Source: Xylanimonas protaetiae
Lineage (GTDB): Bacteria > Actinomycetota > Actinomycetes > Actinomycetales > Cellulomonadaceae
DNA length: 64,000 bases
NCBI RefSeq assembly: GCF_004135385.1
Contig: NZ_CP035493.1
Location: forward strand, 2,232,001 to 2,296,000
Reading direction: 5' to 3'
Made by a program: the position numbers and the translations under genes
Shown: positions 8,267 through 16,500 of the stretch, piece after piece
How the letters are laid out: every line of letters begins with the position of its first letter
Numbering within the stretch: position 1 is the stretch's first letter
The notes under the pieces: model-generated
What the model saw: the letters and a program-made list of their open reading frames with translations, nothing else
Databases searched by the model: none
What the model was told of the DNA's origin: nothing

Positions 8267-9898
8267 TTAGTGCCTTGCGGGCTTCCTGATCGCGTCGAGG
8301 ATGGCCTGCTTGTCGGCGGGGATGGCGGGTTCGGCGTCGCGGATGACGCCGTTGATCTCGATGGTCGCGGAGCGCAGTGGTCGTAGCTCGCGCAGGACTT
8401 TCCGGATGGACAGTCCGGTGCGGTCCTGGATCGTGCGGGAGACGGCCAGCGCGGTGAAGACGATGGTGAGGTGGGCTTCGATCGCGTCGCGTGTCCTCGC
8501 GAAGAAGGGTCTGGCCTGCAGGTCTGTCTTCGACATCCGGAAGGACTGCTCGACGTGCCACAGATCGTGGTAGCTGGAGATGACCTCGCCTGGGGCCATG
8601 ACCGTGGCGGGGATGTTCGTGACGTAGCCCTTGAGGCCGGCGACCTTCCGCGCCCTGGCCAGGGCGGTCTCGTCGAGGGTGCGGGCGGTTCCGGTGGTCT
8701 TGACGAACCGGGTGGCGCGGGCGGGCTTGTCACCGTCGATGACTGATCGGGCGCGGTCCTCCTGCGCGGTCAGGGTCCGGTTGTCTCTCGCGAACCTCTT
8801 CGCGGAGTAGGCCCACACGGCCCGCCATGACGCCGGGGTCCCGGTCTTCGTCCACACGGGCTCGGCCTTGACGTTGACGTCATTGACGGGCGTCGCGCCG
8901 CGGTGCTTGGGGGTGATCGTGTCGATCATCTGCCCGTCGGTGAACACGGTGCCGTGCCACCGGTAGTGCGAGGCCAGGTCGAGGGGCGCGGTGGTCTGGC
9001 GGGAGCCGACGATGAAGGAGAACCCGGCGTCGTCGAGCTCGCGCAGGTTCGCACCGGAGAGCATGCCGGCGTCCGCGACGATGACCATGCCCTCGATGCC
9101 GTGCCTGGCTTGGAAGGACTTGATGACGGGCAGGATCGTGAGCGTTTCGGCCTTGTTCCCCTCGAAGCAGCCGATCTCGAGGGGGAACCCGGTCCTGTCT
9201 ACGAGGAGGCCGACGACGATCTGCGGGTCGACGCGACGTTCTTTGGAGTAGCCGACCTTGCGCAGGTCGTCTTCCTTCTCCGCTTCGAAGTAGAGCGTGG
9301 TCACGTCATACAGCACGAGGGACACATCATCGCTGGCCTGCGCGAACGTGAAGCACGCCTTCGCGATCAGGTCCCGGTACCGGCCGTCCTGCGCCCGCTT
9401 CAACGTCCGCTTCCGCGTGGACAGCGACGCGGCGACCCGGCCCAGGTCGGACAGGACCCGGTCGACGTCGAGCAGCGAGGTCGGCTCCACGATCCGCGCG
9501 ATCACCAGGTCGCGGAAGGTGTCGTCGCCGACGATGTCGAAACCGAGCTCGTCGAACACGCCCCCGATCGCGTCGTACAGGATCCGGGAGAACGAGCGCC
9601 GCAGCAGGGGCGCGGGCATCCACCCACGCGCACGGGAGGGCGTCTGCCCGAACAGGGCCGGCGGCTGCGGGACGGGAATCAACGGGGCGTACCTCGACAC
9701 GGCCTGCAGGCCAAGGTCGAGCTCCAACTGCTGGTCACCCTTGATCAGATCGGCCGCCTCATCCATCAACAGGCCGAGCGCGACCTCGTCATGCGCCGAC
9801 CCGACATGCCGCACGATCCGCCGCCGCCCGTTCACGGACTCGACGATCTGGACCGCCGTCGCACCCGACGCCGTCCTCACCCGCCGAACCCACACCAC
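8267..9898 (-). CDS. IS1634-family (IS4-like DDE) transposase
   Basis: This 543-residue transposase starts at a GTG (MVWVRRVRTASG) and fills almost the whole IS. Features typical of the IS1634/IS1549 group include an N-terminal region with GRRRIVRHVGSAHDE, a middle DDE core with VLYDVTTLYFEAEKEDDLRK, VGLLVDRTGFPLEIGCFEGN and VIVADAGMLSG, and a C-terminal segment with DLWHVEQSFRMSKTDLQARP, where the catalytic Glu is expected. The length fits the family. The frame is intact, so the element may still be active. The first Asp is probably in LYDVTT and the second in VADAGM; this assignment is by family pattern. Confidence 0.93.
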   Translation of the reverse strand: MVWVRRVRTASGATAVQIVESVNGRRRIVRHVGSAHDEVALGLLMDEAADLIKGDQQLELDLGLQAVSRYAPLIPVPQPPALFGQTPSRARGWMPAPLLRRSFSRILYDAIGGVFDELGFDIVGDDTFRDLVIARIVEPTSLLDVDRVLSDLGRVAASLSTRKRTLKRAQDGRYRDLIAKACFTFAQASDDVSLVLYDVTTLYFEAEKEDDLRKVGYSKERRVDPQIVVGLLVDRTGFPLEIGCFEGNKAETLTILPVIKSFQARHGIEGMVIVADAGMLSGANLRELDDAGFSFIVGSRQTTAPLDLASHYRWHGTVFTDGQMIDTITPKHRGATPVNDVNVKAEPVWTKTGTPASWRAVWAYSAKRFARDNRTLTAQEDRARSVIDGDKPARATRFVKTTGTARTLDETALARARKVAGLKGYVTNIPATVMAPGEVISSYHDLWHVEQSFRMSKTDLQARPFFARTRDAIEAHLTIVFTALAVSRTIQDRTGLSIRKVLRELRPLRSATIEINGVIRDAEPAIPADKQAILDAIRKPARH

Positions 9899-9997
9899 CC
9901 CGGCAGCGTACTTAGTGCCTCCAGGAGGACACTAACCCACAGAGCCACGACCATCACCGCAGGTCAGAGAACTGCGGATCGCGGGCTGTGGAGAACC

Positions 9998-10011
9998 TGA
10001 CCGAAGTCAGG
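9998..10011. repeat. IS right terminal inverted repeat
   Basis: TGACCGAAGTCAGG on the plus strand is the inverted partner of 8247-8260. The first stop codon met by the disrupted recombinase frame (10007-10009) falls inside it. Confidence 0.9.
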
Positions 10012-10039
10012 AGTCGAGCGCGGGACGCCGCTCATTCAA
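10012..10039. repeat. 28-bp target-site duplication, right copy
   Basis: This is a perfect copy of 8219-8246, abutting the right end of the IS. Confidence 0.95.
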
Positions 10040-10861
10040 GTAGCGCACGATCACGTCACGTACGGGCCGGCAGGCCAGCTTGTAGGAGTCGACCAGCTCC
10101 TCGGTCGACAGCTGTCCGAGCTGGCGCATCGCGTGGAATGGAGAATCCGGGATCTGCGCGATGCCGCGCACGAGGTCCCACCCGATGCTGATGCCTCCGC
10201 GCGTCTGGCCGCCGGGCCGACCTGTCGCGTGCCGTAGCGCCATGAAGTCGTCCAGCGTCAGCTGATCCAGATCACGTCCGCTGTGTAGCACGAGCACGGT
10301 GAGGGTGTTCACGGCCTGGGTCCGCTGGAACTTGCGGAGTCGTAGGTGATCTGCGTTCTCGTGGACGAGGGCGAACAGATCGGGGCGGAACGTCGACCGA
10401 GCAAGCTCATAGAGCTTGCTCGACGCCAGGGTCCGCAGGAACCGATGGCTCGGCAGTATGAAGCGCACGAGCATTAGGCAGGTCAGGGCCTCGAGGATGC
10501 GGACCCGTTTGGTGTCCGAGCTCCGTGCGTCATCCCTGGTTATCTGCTCGATCCAGCCGGTGGTGTCGTCGGGGTTCGCGGCCTCCCAGCGCGCTTGCCA
10601 CCCATCACCAGGTTGAGCTGCGAGCCATGCGAGGATCACGCGCGTCGAGTCCATCACCAGGTGCTGATGCCGGGGCGAAAGGCAGACCACTCGCTGGGAA
10701 CTGGCGACAGCACCGAGCACTTCGTCCGCCGAGGCTAGGTCCAAGGGTCCACCCACGCCACCACGCGCTCCCCACACGGCACGCTGCTCCTCGGTGGACC
10801 GCCAGAGTGGAGGTCTGGGCGTGCGTGGGCGAGTCACCGGCGTCGGTGACGGGGCCCTCAC
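10012..10861 (-). pseudogene. Large tyrosine recombinase, N-terminal fragment
   Basis: A GTG at 10861 overlaps the stop of the upstream recombinase (GTGA). About 280 residues follow, ending NERRPALD, where the frame enters the IS and stops at 10007. The fragment includes the N-terminal DNA-binding portion (IRYLNERR-type helices, QLTLDDFMALRHATG) but none of the catalytic residues, which lie in the fragment at 6639-8246. It could make a truncated protein that still binds DNA, but not an active recombinase. Confidence 0.88.
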
Positions 10862-12087
10862 GGCGTGCTCCCGTCGAAGAGGACAGCCATGTCTGCCGGG
10901 TTGTATCCCCGGGCCAACGTTGGCGGCTTCAACGTCGGGGCGGCACGTTGCTCAAGGTGAGCAAGCACACGCCTTGCCACCTCGGCGTCCTCTTCGAACA
11001 GGTAGATCGACGCCGTGGTGTCGATGTCGGCGTGTCCCAAGATCACCTGCACGTCGCGCAGCGTCAGGTTCGAGTCACGGGACATGCGCAGTGCTGCGGT
11101 GTGCCGCAGGTCATGCATGGACCAGTTGGTGCCGAGCGCGACGTTGACGCGGCGGAAGACCGCACGGAGCGCGTCGTAGCTAAGCGGCTGCTGTGCCAGG
11201 CCGGTCCCACGATCACGCCTCCGGACTGTGCGCCAGATCGCCTCGTTCGGGCCGAGCGGTCCGACGTCCGCGAGGTAGAGCCGCAACCAAACGAACGCCT
11301 CGGCGCTGGCCGGCAACCATTGTTCAGCGCGAGTGCCCTTGCGGATCACCCGCACCAGTTGTTCGCCCCAATCGATGTCAACGCCCCGCAGACCGAGCAG
11401 TTCTCCGGCCCGTGCCCCGTTGCTGACCCCGAGGGCGAGCAGTGCCCGGTCTCGGTGTGAGCGCAGCGCAGCGAAGACATCACGCCACTGCTCGTCCGAC
11501 AGGGTGCGCGGCCGTCGCTTGGGGACAACAGGGTTGTAGCGGAAGCGACCCTCGGCCCGGAACGGTTCCATCGGGTTGTGGTGCAGGTTCGCTCGTCCGC
11601 GATGAGCAGGTTGCACGGGGTTAACCACCGGGCCCTCGCCGAGGTCCGCCCAGAACTCGTAGAACCCGCGAAGCACGGCCATCGCGTGCCGAACCGTCCT
11701 GGGCTGATAACGATCGTCGAGGTAAGCCTTGCGCGTGATCGGGTTCACCGTTCCCGCGGTCGCAAGCGAGACCGTCCGCAGTGCGGCGCCTGGTTTGGTC
11801 GCCGCGCCGAGCCACAGTGCGTAGTCCCTTACGTCTGCGGACGTGACGCATGCCCAAGACACCTCGCGCACACCCAGCCAGCGCCACCACCGGAGCAACG
11901 CGTACGCATAACTTCGCACGCTCCCCGCGCGATTACCCCTTGCCGTGAACTCGACGAGATAGCGACGGACGGGCTCGATCGGCGTGTCTTCAACGTCGAC
12001 GACTACCCAAGGAGTCGGCCCCGGGTCCTCGACCACACTGCCCCATCGAGGCAGGTCCAGCACCGTTCGATCCACAGTCCACCTCAT
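10858..12087 (-). CDS. Tyrosine recombinase A (Tn554 TnpA-like)
   Basis: This 409-residue site-specific recombinase appears intact. A SAM-like core-binding domain at about residues 35-160 (VRSYAYALLRWWRWLG) is followed by a catalytic domain with Arg in NGARAGELLGL, Lys in RVIRKGTRAEQ, HDLRHTAAL, LGHADIDTT and the nucleophile in ASIYLFEED. It is first in a minus-strand operon with the large recombinase (4-bp overlap) and then the SRAP gene. It lies about 90 bp inside the right end of island 1, as expected for the enzyme that moved it. Tn554-type transposition needs both recombinases, so the loss of the second may freeze the island. Confidence 0.92.
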   Translation of the reverse strand: MRWTVDRTVLDLPRWGSVVEDPGPTPWVVVDVEDTPIEPVRRYLVEFTARGNRAGSVRSYAYALLRWWRWLGVREVSWACVTSADVRDYALWLGAATKPGAALRTVSLATAGTVNPITRKAYLDDRYQPRTVRHAMAVLRGFYEFWADLGEGPVVNPVQPAHRGRANLHHNPMEPFRAEGRFRYNPVVPKRRPRTLSDEQWRDVFAALRSHRDRALLALGVSNGARAGELLGLRGVDIDWGEQLVRVIRKGTRAEQWLPASAEAFVWLRLYLADVGPLGPNEAIWRTVRRRDRGTGLAQQPLSYDALRAVFRRVNVALGTNWSMHDLRHTAALRMSRDSNLTLRDVQVILGHADIDTTASIYLFEEDAEVARRVLAHLEQRAAPTLKPPTLARGYNPADMAVLFDGSTP

Positions 12088-12110
12088 CCACGGTCGGTCA
12101 GTGGATGAGG
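12082..12110. promoter_or_regulatory. Inverted repeat over the start of recombinase A
   Basis: A perfect 10-bp inverted repeat, CCTCATCCAC at 12082-12091 and GTGGATGAGG at 12101-12110, has a 9-nt spacer; the start codon of recombinase A (complement of 12085-12087) lies in the left arm. It could be an RNA hairpin hiding the start, an operator, or a recombinase-binding arm site close to the element end. No clear ribosome binding site is seen before the ATG. Confidence 0.45.
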
Positions 12111-12162
12111 TCTATCTGGTGCCCGGTCTGTCCGGCTGCAGGGCGGCGGCGTGTCGCCGCGT

Positions 12163-12180
12163 AGTCCGGTCAACACCCCC
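12163..12180. other. Right end of island 1 (att-like junction)
   Basis: The reversed AGTCCGG (12163-12169) mirrors CCGGACT at 914-920 on the left end, followed by CAACA and then the C run that belongs to the host SRAP gene. This pairing of subterminal inverted motifs next to a short shared run is what a tyrosine recombinase junction should look like. Confidence 0.6.
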
Positions 12181-12388
12181 ACCGTGCGACCTGGAGCGTC
12201 CGCGTGATCTCGCCCCTGCCCGGGCCCGCGTCCGTCCTCGCCGGCCGCTCGACGACGATGCGCACCGGGTCGGTCGGGGCCACGTTCCACGACGGCGAGA
12301 GCTCCACGACGTCGTCGGCGAGCTCGGCGATCTCCAGGTCGTCGGCGACGTCCTGGGCGCTGCGGAAGGAGGCGAACCGGCCACACAT
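12176..12388 (-). pseudogene. SRAP gene, 5' fragment cut off by island 1
   Basis: About 71 host residues start MCGRFASF (Cys2 present) and include SPSWNVAPTDP with the catalytic Asn. They end ...VARWG, after which the frame reads one extra residue into the island and stops. The downstream Glu- and His-containing half is at 357-909. The truncated product would lack two catalytic residues. The host promoter presumably still lies in the 160 bp between this start and the divergent LCP gene. Confidence 0.9.
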
Positions 12389-12551
12389 GGGACCATCTTC
12401 TCCCCGGCCGCCGACACGGGTCCCGTCCGCGCCGCTCCCAGCGGCCACCCAGGATCTCACCCGACCGCGCGGCGTTCATCCCCGGGAGACGACCCGTCGA
12501 TGGTTTAGCGCCTGACCTGCGTCGACGCCCGAACCTCGCTAGCGTCGTCGT

Positions 12552-13883
12552 GTGGCACCGACGCGCCCGAGACACCTCCCGCTCCGCCGCACGCACCGAG
12601 TCCGGCACATCGTCGCCCTGACGCTCACGGGCGTGCTCGCGTTCGCGGGCGCCGCGGCCGCGGCCATGTACGTCGAGCTCCAGTCGAAGATCGACACGTC
12701 CGACGTCGACGCCCTGCTGGGGCAGGTCACCGACCGCCCGACGCTCGCGCCCGCGGACCCCGACGACCCCTACGCGGGTCAGGCGCTGAACGTGCTGGTC
12801 ATGGGCACCGACTTCCGTGGCGAGGGCAACGACGCGCTCGCCGGCGACGGCGACGAGTTCCACTCCGACTCCACGCTCGTCGTCCACGTCTCCGGCGACC
12901 GGTCGTGGGTCGAGGTCGTCTCCATCCCGCGCGACTCCCTCGTGGACATCCCCGCCTGCCCCCTGCCCGGCGGCGGAACGTCCAAGCCCCGCCGCGGCGC
13001 CATGTTCAACGAGGCGTTCACCATCGGCGGCGGTGCGACGCAGGACGTCACCGGCGCCGCCGCCTGCACGATCCTCACTGTCGAGAAGCTCACCGGGGTC
13101 GCGATCACCGACCACGTCGTCGTCAAGATGAACGGCGTGATCGGCGTCGTCGACGCCATCGGCGGCGTGCGCATGTGCTTCCCGGAGCCCGTCAAGGGCT
13201 CGATGGTCGACCTGGACCTGCCGGCGGGGCAGCACACGCTCACCGGCTACGAGGCCATCAACTTCCTGCGCGCGCGCAAGGGCCAGGGGATGGGTCTCGA
13301 GCTCGGGTCCGACCTCGAGCGGATCAAGCGGCAGCAGGCGTTCTTCGACGCGATGATGCGCGAGGTGCTCGCGCAGAACGTCGTCACCGACTCGCCCCGG
13401 CTCTACCAGATGGTCGCGGCCGTGCTGGGGTCCATCAGCACCAACCCCGAGATCGGCAGCCCCGCCGCGCTGGCCGGGCTCGCCTGGAGCCTGCGCGACA
13501 TCGACACCACGAACATCGTGTTCACGCCGCTCGCCGTGGCGACCGCCCCGACGAACAAGGACCGGGTCGTGTGGGTCATCTCCGAGACGAAGCCCCTGTG
13601 GGCCCGGATCGCGGCGGGCGACCCGCCGCCGAGCGTCGCGGCGTCGCGGTCGGGGGCTTCGGACGACGGCTCCGGGGACTCGGGCGCGGGCGGTGGCGGT
13701 GGCGGTGGCGAGCAGCCGCAGGGCGGCGCGTCGACAGACACGGGCGCGCCCGTGGGCGGCGGAGCGGGCAGCCCCACCGCCGAGCCGCCCGCCGGCAGCC
13801 CCACCGACGGCAGCCCCACCGCCGGCCAGGACGAGGCGACCCCGACCCCGACGCCGTCGCTCCTGCCCGGCGTCTGCCCCTGA
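12552..13883 (+). CDS. LytR-CpsA-Psr (LCP) family cell-wall glycopolymer ligase
   Basis: A 443-residue protein begins at a GTG and has a basic N-terminus and one transmembrane segment (about residues 18-38). The LCP domain follows: NVLVMGTDFRGEG, HSDSTLVVHVSGD, SIPRDSLVDIPAC, a Lys-linked TDHVVVKMNGV, IGGVRMCFPEPVKG, and INFLRARKGQGMGLELGSDLERIKRQQ. The tail after ~residue 360 is a low-complexity Gly/Ser/Pro region. LCP enzymes move lipid-linked polymers onto peptidoglycan outside the cell. A second, closely similar gene follows 144 bp downstream on the same strand. Confidence 0.92.
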   Translation: MAPTRPRHLPLRRTHRVRHIVALTLTGVLAFAGAAAAAMYVELQSKIDTSDVDALLGQVTDRPTLAPADPDDPYAGQALNVLVMGTDFRGEGNDALAGDGDEFHSDSTLVVHVSGDRSWVEVVSIPRDSLVDIPACPLPGGGTSKPRRGAMFNEAFTIGGGATQDVTGAAACTILTVEKLTGVAITDHVVVKMNGVIGVVDAIGGVRMCFPEPVKGSMVDLDLPAGQHTLTGYEAINFLRARKGQGMGLELGSDLERIKRQQAFFDAMMREVLAQNVVTDSPRLYQMVAAVLGSISTNPEIGSPAALAGLAWSLRDIDTTNIVFTPLAVATAPTNKDRVVWVISETKPLWARIAAGDPPPSVAASRSGASDDGSGDSGAGGGGGGGEQPQGGASTDTGAPVGGGAGSPTAEPPAGSPTDGSPTAGQDEATPTPTPSLLPGVCP

Positions 13884-14027
13884 CCGACGGGCCCCGCGGC
13901 GAGGGCCGAGCGGAGCGCGCCAGGACGGCCGACGGGACGCGTGCCATGTCGTCGCGATGCGCCGTGGCTGCACCACGAACGCGCCGAAGGCCGTTCCCGG
14001 ACCGGTCGACCTGGTTAGGTTCCGGCC

Positions 14028-15251
14028 GTGCCCTCCCACTCCCCGCGGCACGCGGCCGCCCCGCGTGCGCGCCGTGCCGCCCGCCGCGCGGAGCCTCCCC
14101 GCTCCCGCCGGCAGCCGCGGCACGCCCAGCGGCTGCGGACGCACCGCGTCGCCCGCGGGCTCGGCATGGCGCTCACGAGCGTGCTCGCGTTCTCGCTCGC
14201 CGCAGGCTGCGCCGTCTACCTCGACCTGGTCTCGGGGCTCCAGGTCTCCGACGTCGACTCGCTGCTCGCTGGGCGCGACGACCGGCCCACCGTGCCGGCC
14301 GACCCGGACGACCCGTTCGCGGGCTCCGCTCTCAACATCCTGGTCATGGGCACCGACTACCGCGGCGACGGCAACGCGGAGATCGCCGGGGAGGGCAACG
14401 AGTTCCACTCGGACACCACGCTGCTCGTGCACGTCGCGGGCGACCGCGAGCACGTCGAGGTCGTGTCCATCCCGCGGGACTCCCTCGTCGACATCCCCGC
14501 CTGCCCCCTGCCCGACGGCGGCCAGAGCCGGCCGCGCAACAACGCCATGTTCAACTCCGCGTTCGCGATCGGCGGCGGCCCGGGCCGCGACCTGACCGGC
14601 GCGGCCGCCTGCACGATCCTCACGGTCGAGCACAACACGGGCGTGCGCATCACCGACCACGTCGTCGTCATGATGAACGGCGTCATCGGTGTCGTCGACG
14701 CCATCGGCGGCGTGCCCATGTACCTGCCCGAGGCCGTGCGCGGCGACCGCTACGTCAACCTGGACCTGCCCGCCGGCGACGTCCGGCTCGACGGCGACCA
14801 GTCCATCAACTTCCTGCGCGCCCGCGGCGGCCGCGGCATGGGCCTCGAGCTCGGCAGCGACCTGGCCCGCATCACCCGTCAGCAGGCGTTCATCGACGCG
14901 ATGCTGCGCGAGATCCTGGGCCAGAACCTCATCACCAGCACGCCGCAGCTGTTCCGGCTCGCCGAGGCGGTGCTCGCGTCGGTGTCGCCCGGGCGCGGGC
15001 TCGCGCGGCCCGCCGAGGTCGCGGGGCTGGCCTGGTCGCTGCGCCACCTCGACCCCGCCGCGCTCGTCTTCACGTCCCTGCCGCTGACGGCCGCGCCGAG
15101 CGACCCGAACCGCGTCGTGTGGGTGCGCCGCGAGGCCGACGTCATCTGGCAGCGGATCATCGCCGGCGAGCGCCCGCCGGAGCTCGTCGCCGCGCAGGAG
15201 GCAGAGCAGCACCCGGACGAGGCCGCGTACGAGGCCGAGGCCGAGGGCTGA
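14028..15251 (+). CDS. LytR-CpsA-Psr (LCP) family ligase, paralogue of the upstream gene
   Basis: A 407-residue protein starts at a GTG with an Arg-rich cytoplasmic tail, one membrane anchor (about residues 45-65) and an LCP domain nearly parallel to its neighbour: NILVMGTDYRGDG, SIPRDSLVDIPACPLPDGG, TDHVVVMMNGVIGVVDAIGG, SINFLRARGGRGMGLELGSDLARITRQQ. Unlike the first copy it lacks a Gly/Ser tail and ends in an acidic stretch. The pair looks like a local duplication. It converges on the aminotransferase gene with only 3 bp between stops. Confidence 0.92.
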   Translation: MPSHSPRHAAAPRARRAARRAEPPRSRRQPRHAQRLRTHRVARGLGMALTSVLAFSLAAGCAVYLDLVSGLQVSDVDSLLAGRDDRPTVPADPDDPFAGSALNILVMGTDYRGDGNAEIAGEGNEFHSDTTLLVHVAGDREHVEVVSIPRDSLVDIPACPLPDGGQSRPRNNAMFNSAFAIGGGPGRDLTGAAACTILTVEHNTGVRITDHVVVMMNGVIGVVDAIGGVPMYLPEAVRGDRYVNLDLPAGDVRLDGDQSINFLRARGGRGMGLELGSDLARITRQQAFIDAMLREILGQNLITSTPQLFRLAEAVLASVSPGRGLARPAEVAGLAWSLRHLDPAALVFTSLPLTAAPSDPNRVVWVRREADVIWQRIIAGERPPELVAAQEAEQHPDEAAYEAEAEG

Positions 15252-15254
15252 GCC

Positions 15255-16484
15255 CTACGCCGGGCCGAGCCCGCGCAGGCGCTCGACCGCCTCGCGCAGC
15301 ACGGCCTCCCGCTTGACGAACGTGAAGCGCAGCGCGTGGCGCAGCCGCGCGTGCGTCGGCGACCCGGCCCGGCAGAACGCCGCCAGCGGGATCGCCACCA
15401 CGCCGGCCAGGTCCGGCAGCCGCCGCGACAGCTCGACGCCGTCCGCGAGCCCCAGTCGCTCGACGAGGCGCGTCCCGTCCGCCACCACGAAGTAGGTGCC
15501 GCGCGGCACGACGACGTCGAACCCCGCCGCGCGCAGGCCCTCGCACAGCAGGTCGCGCCGCGCCGCGAGCGACGCCGCGAGCTCCCGCGGGGCGGCGTCG
15601 TCGGCGAGCGCCTGCGCGATCGCGGGCTGGAACGGGGCGCCCGACACGTACGTGAGGAACTGCTTGACCGTGCGGACCGCCGTGACCAGCGCGGCCGGGC
15701 CGTGCACCCAGCCGATCTTCCAGCCCGTGAGGCTGAACGACTTCCCGCTCGACGAGACCGTCAGCGTGCGCTCCGCCATGCCCGGCAGCGTCGCGAGCGG
15801 CACGTGCTCCGCGCCGTCGAACGTCAGGTGCTCGTACACCTCGTCCGTGACGACGACGGCGTCGCGCTCGCGCGCCACCTGCGCGACCGCCTCGAGCTCG
15901 GCGCGCGTCAGCACGGTGCCCGTCGGGTTGTGCGGGGAGTTGACCAGCAGGATGCGGGTGCGCGGGCTCGCGGCGGCGCGCAGGGCGGCGACGTCGAGGC
16001 GGAAGCCGTCCGGCGCCGGCTCGAGCGCGACGGGCACGTGCGTCGCCCCGGCGAGCGCGACGACCGCCGCGTGCGCGTCGTAGAACGGCTCGAGCGTGAT
16101 CACCTCGTCACCCGGACCGGCCAGGGCGAGCACGGCGCTCGCGAGCGCCTCCGTGGCACCCGTGGTGACCAGCACCTCGGTGTCCGGGTCGACCTCGAGG
16201 CCGTAGTGCCGCTTCTGGTGCGCGGCCACCGCCGCGCGCAGCTCCGGGACGCCCGGGCCCGGCGGGTACTGGTTGGCCCCCTGCTCGATCGCGCGCACGG
16301 CGGCGGCCTTGACGGCCTCCGGCCCGTCGACGTCGGGGAAGCCCTGCCCGAGGTTGATCGCCCCCGTCCGCACGGCCAGCGCCGACATCTCGGCGAAGAT
16401 CGTCGCCGCGACGTCACCCGTCGGGGACAGCAGGCCGGTGGCGCGGGCGACGTCCTGCCACGCGCCGCGAGGGAGGTCCGTCAT
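15255..16484 (-). CDS. PLP-dependent class I/II aminotransferase
   Basis: The 409-residue protein from MTDLPRGAW carries fold-type I aminotransferase motifs: INLGQGFPDVDGP, NQYPPGPGVPELR, VTTGATEALA, NSPHNPTGTVL, DEVYEHLTFDG and the PLP lysine in SSSGKSFSLTGWKIGW, ending with an Arg-containing LRHALRFTFVKRE. This pattern fits the actinobacterial group that includes N-succinyldiaminopimelate aminotransferase (DapC) and methionine/kynurenine aminotransferases. The amino donor cannot be read from sequence. An upstream in-frame start at 16511 would overlap the preceding tad gene. There is no obvious functional link to the neighbours. Confidence 0.88.
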   Translation of the reverse strand: MTDLPRGAWQDVARATGLLSPTGDVAATIFAEMSALAVRTGAINLGQGFPDVDGPEAVKAAAVRAIEQGANQYPPGPGVPELRAAVAAHQKRHYGLEVDPDTEVLVTTGATEALASAVLALAGPGDEVITLEPFYDAHAAVVALAGATHVPVALEPAPDGFRLDVAALRAAASPRTRILLVNSPHNPTGTVLTRAELEAVAQVARERDAVVVTDEVYEHLTFDGAEHVPLATLPGMAERTLTVSSSGKSFSLTGWKIGWVHGPAALVTAVRTVKQFLTYVSGAPFQPAIAQALADDAAPRELAASLAARRDLLCEGLRAAGFDVVVPRGTYFVVADGTRLVERLGLADGVELSRRLPDLAGVVAIPLAAFCRAGSPTHARLRHALRFTFVKREAVLREAVERLRGLGPA

Positions 16485-16500
16485 GGTCGCGAGGGTAGCG

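Larger units (their letters stand above)
8247..10011. mobile_element. IS1634-family insertion sequence, 1765 bp
   Basis: The element is bounded by 14-bp inverted repeats differing at one base (CCTGACTTGGGTCA on the left, CCTGACTTCGGTCA reading in from the right) and by a perfect 28-bp direct repeat outside them. It contains one long transposase gene and no passenger. The ends agree exactly with the point where the recombinase frame is broken. The perfect duplication and the near-identical ends suggest a fairly recent insertion. Confidence 0.95.
910..12175. mobile_element. Island 1: tyrosine-recombinase element inserted in an SRAP gene
   Basis: The host SRAP gene is split exactly at a run of C (906-909 on the left, 12176-12180 on the right, i.e. 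the GGG of WGL on the coding strand); removing the DNA between restores the reading frame. Both ends carry the inverted 7-mer CCGGACT near the junction (914-920 and, reversed, 12163-12169). The cargo is an HTH-nuclease-STAND protein, two small membrane proteins, a complete SRAP gene, and two overlapping tyrosine recombinase genes next to the right end. The large recombinase is interrupted by an insertion sequence, so the island may now be immobile. The recombinase pair resembles TnpA/TnpB of Tn554-type elements, which insert at a fixed site without a tRNA. The exact ends are ambiguous by a few bases because of the C run. Confidence 0.88.

Noticed and set aside
8247-8561. Extra N-terminal residues of the large recombinase fragment reading into the IS
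   Set aside because: They are out-of-frame IS sequence; the true N-terminal half is at 10012-10861.
12084-15212. Very long minus-strand open frame opposite the LCP genes
   Set aside because: It is a shadow of the two LCP genes; composition is low-complexity and no domain is recognisable.
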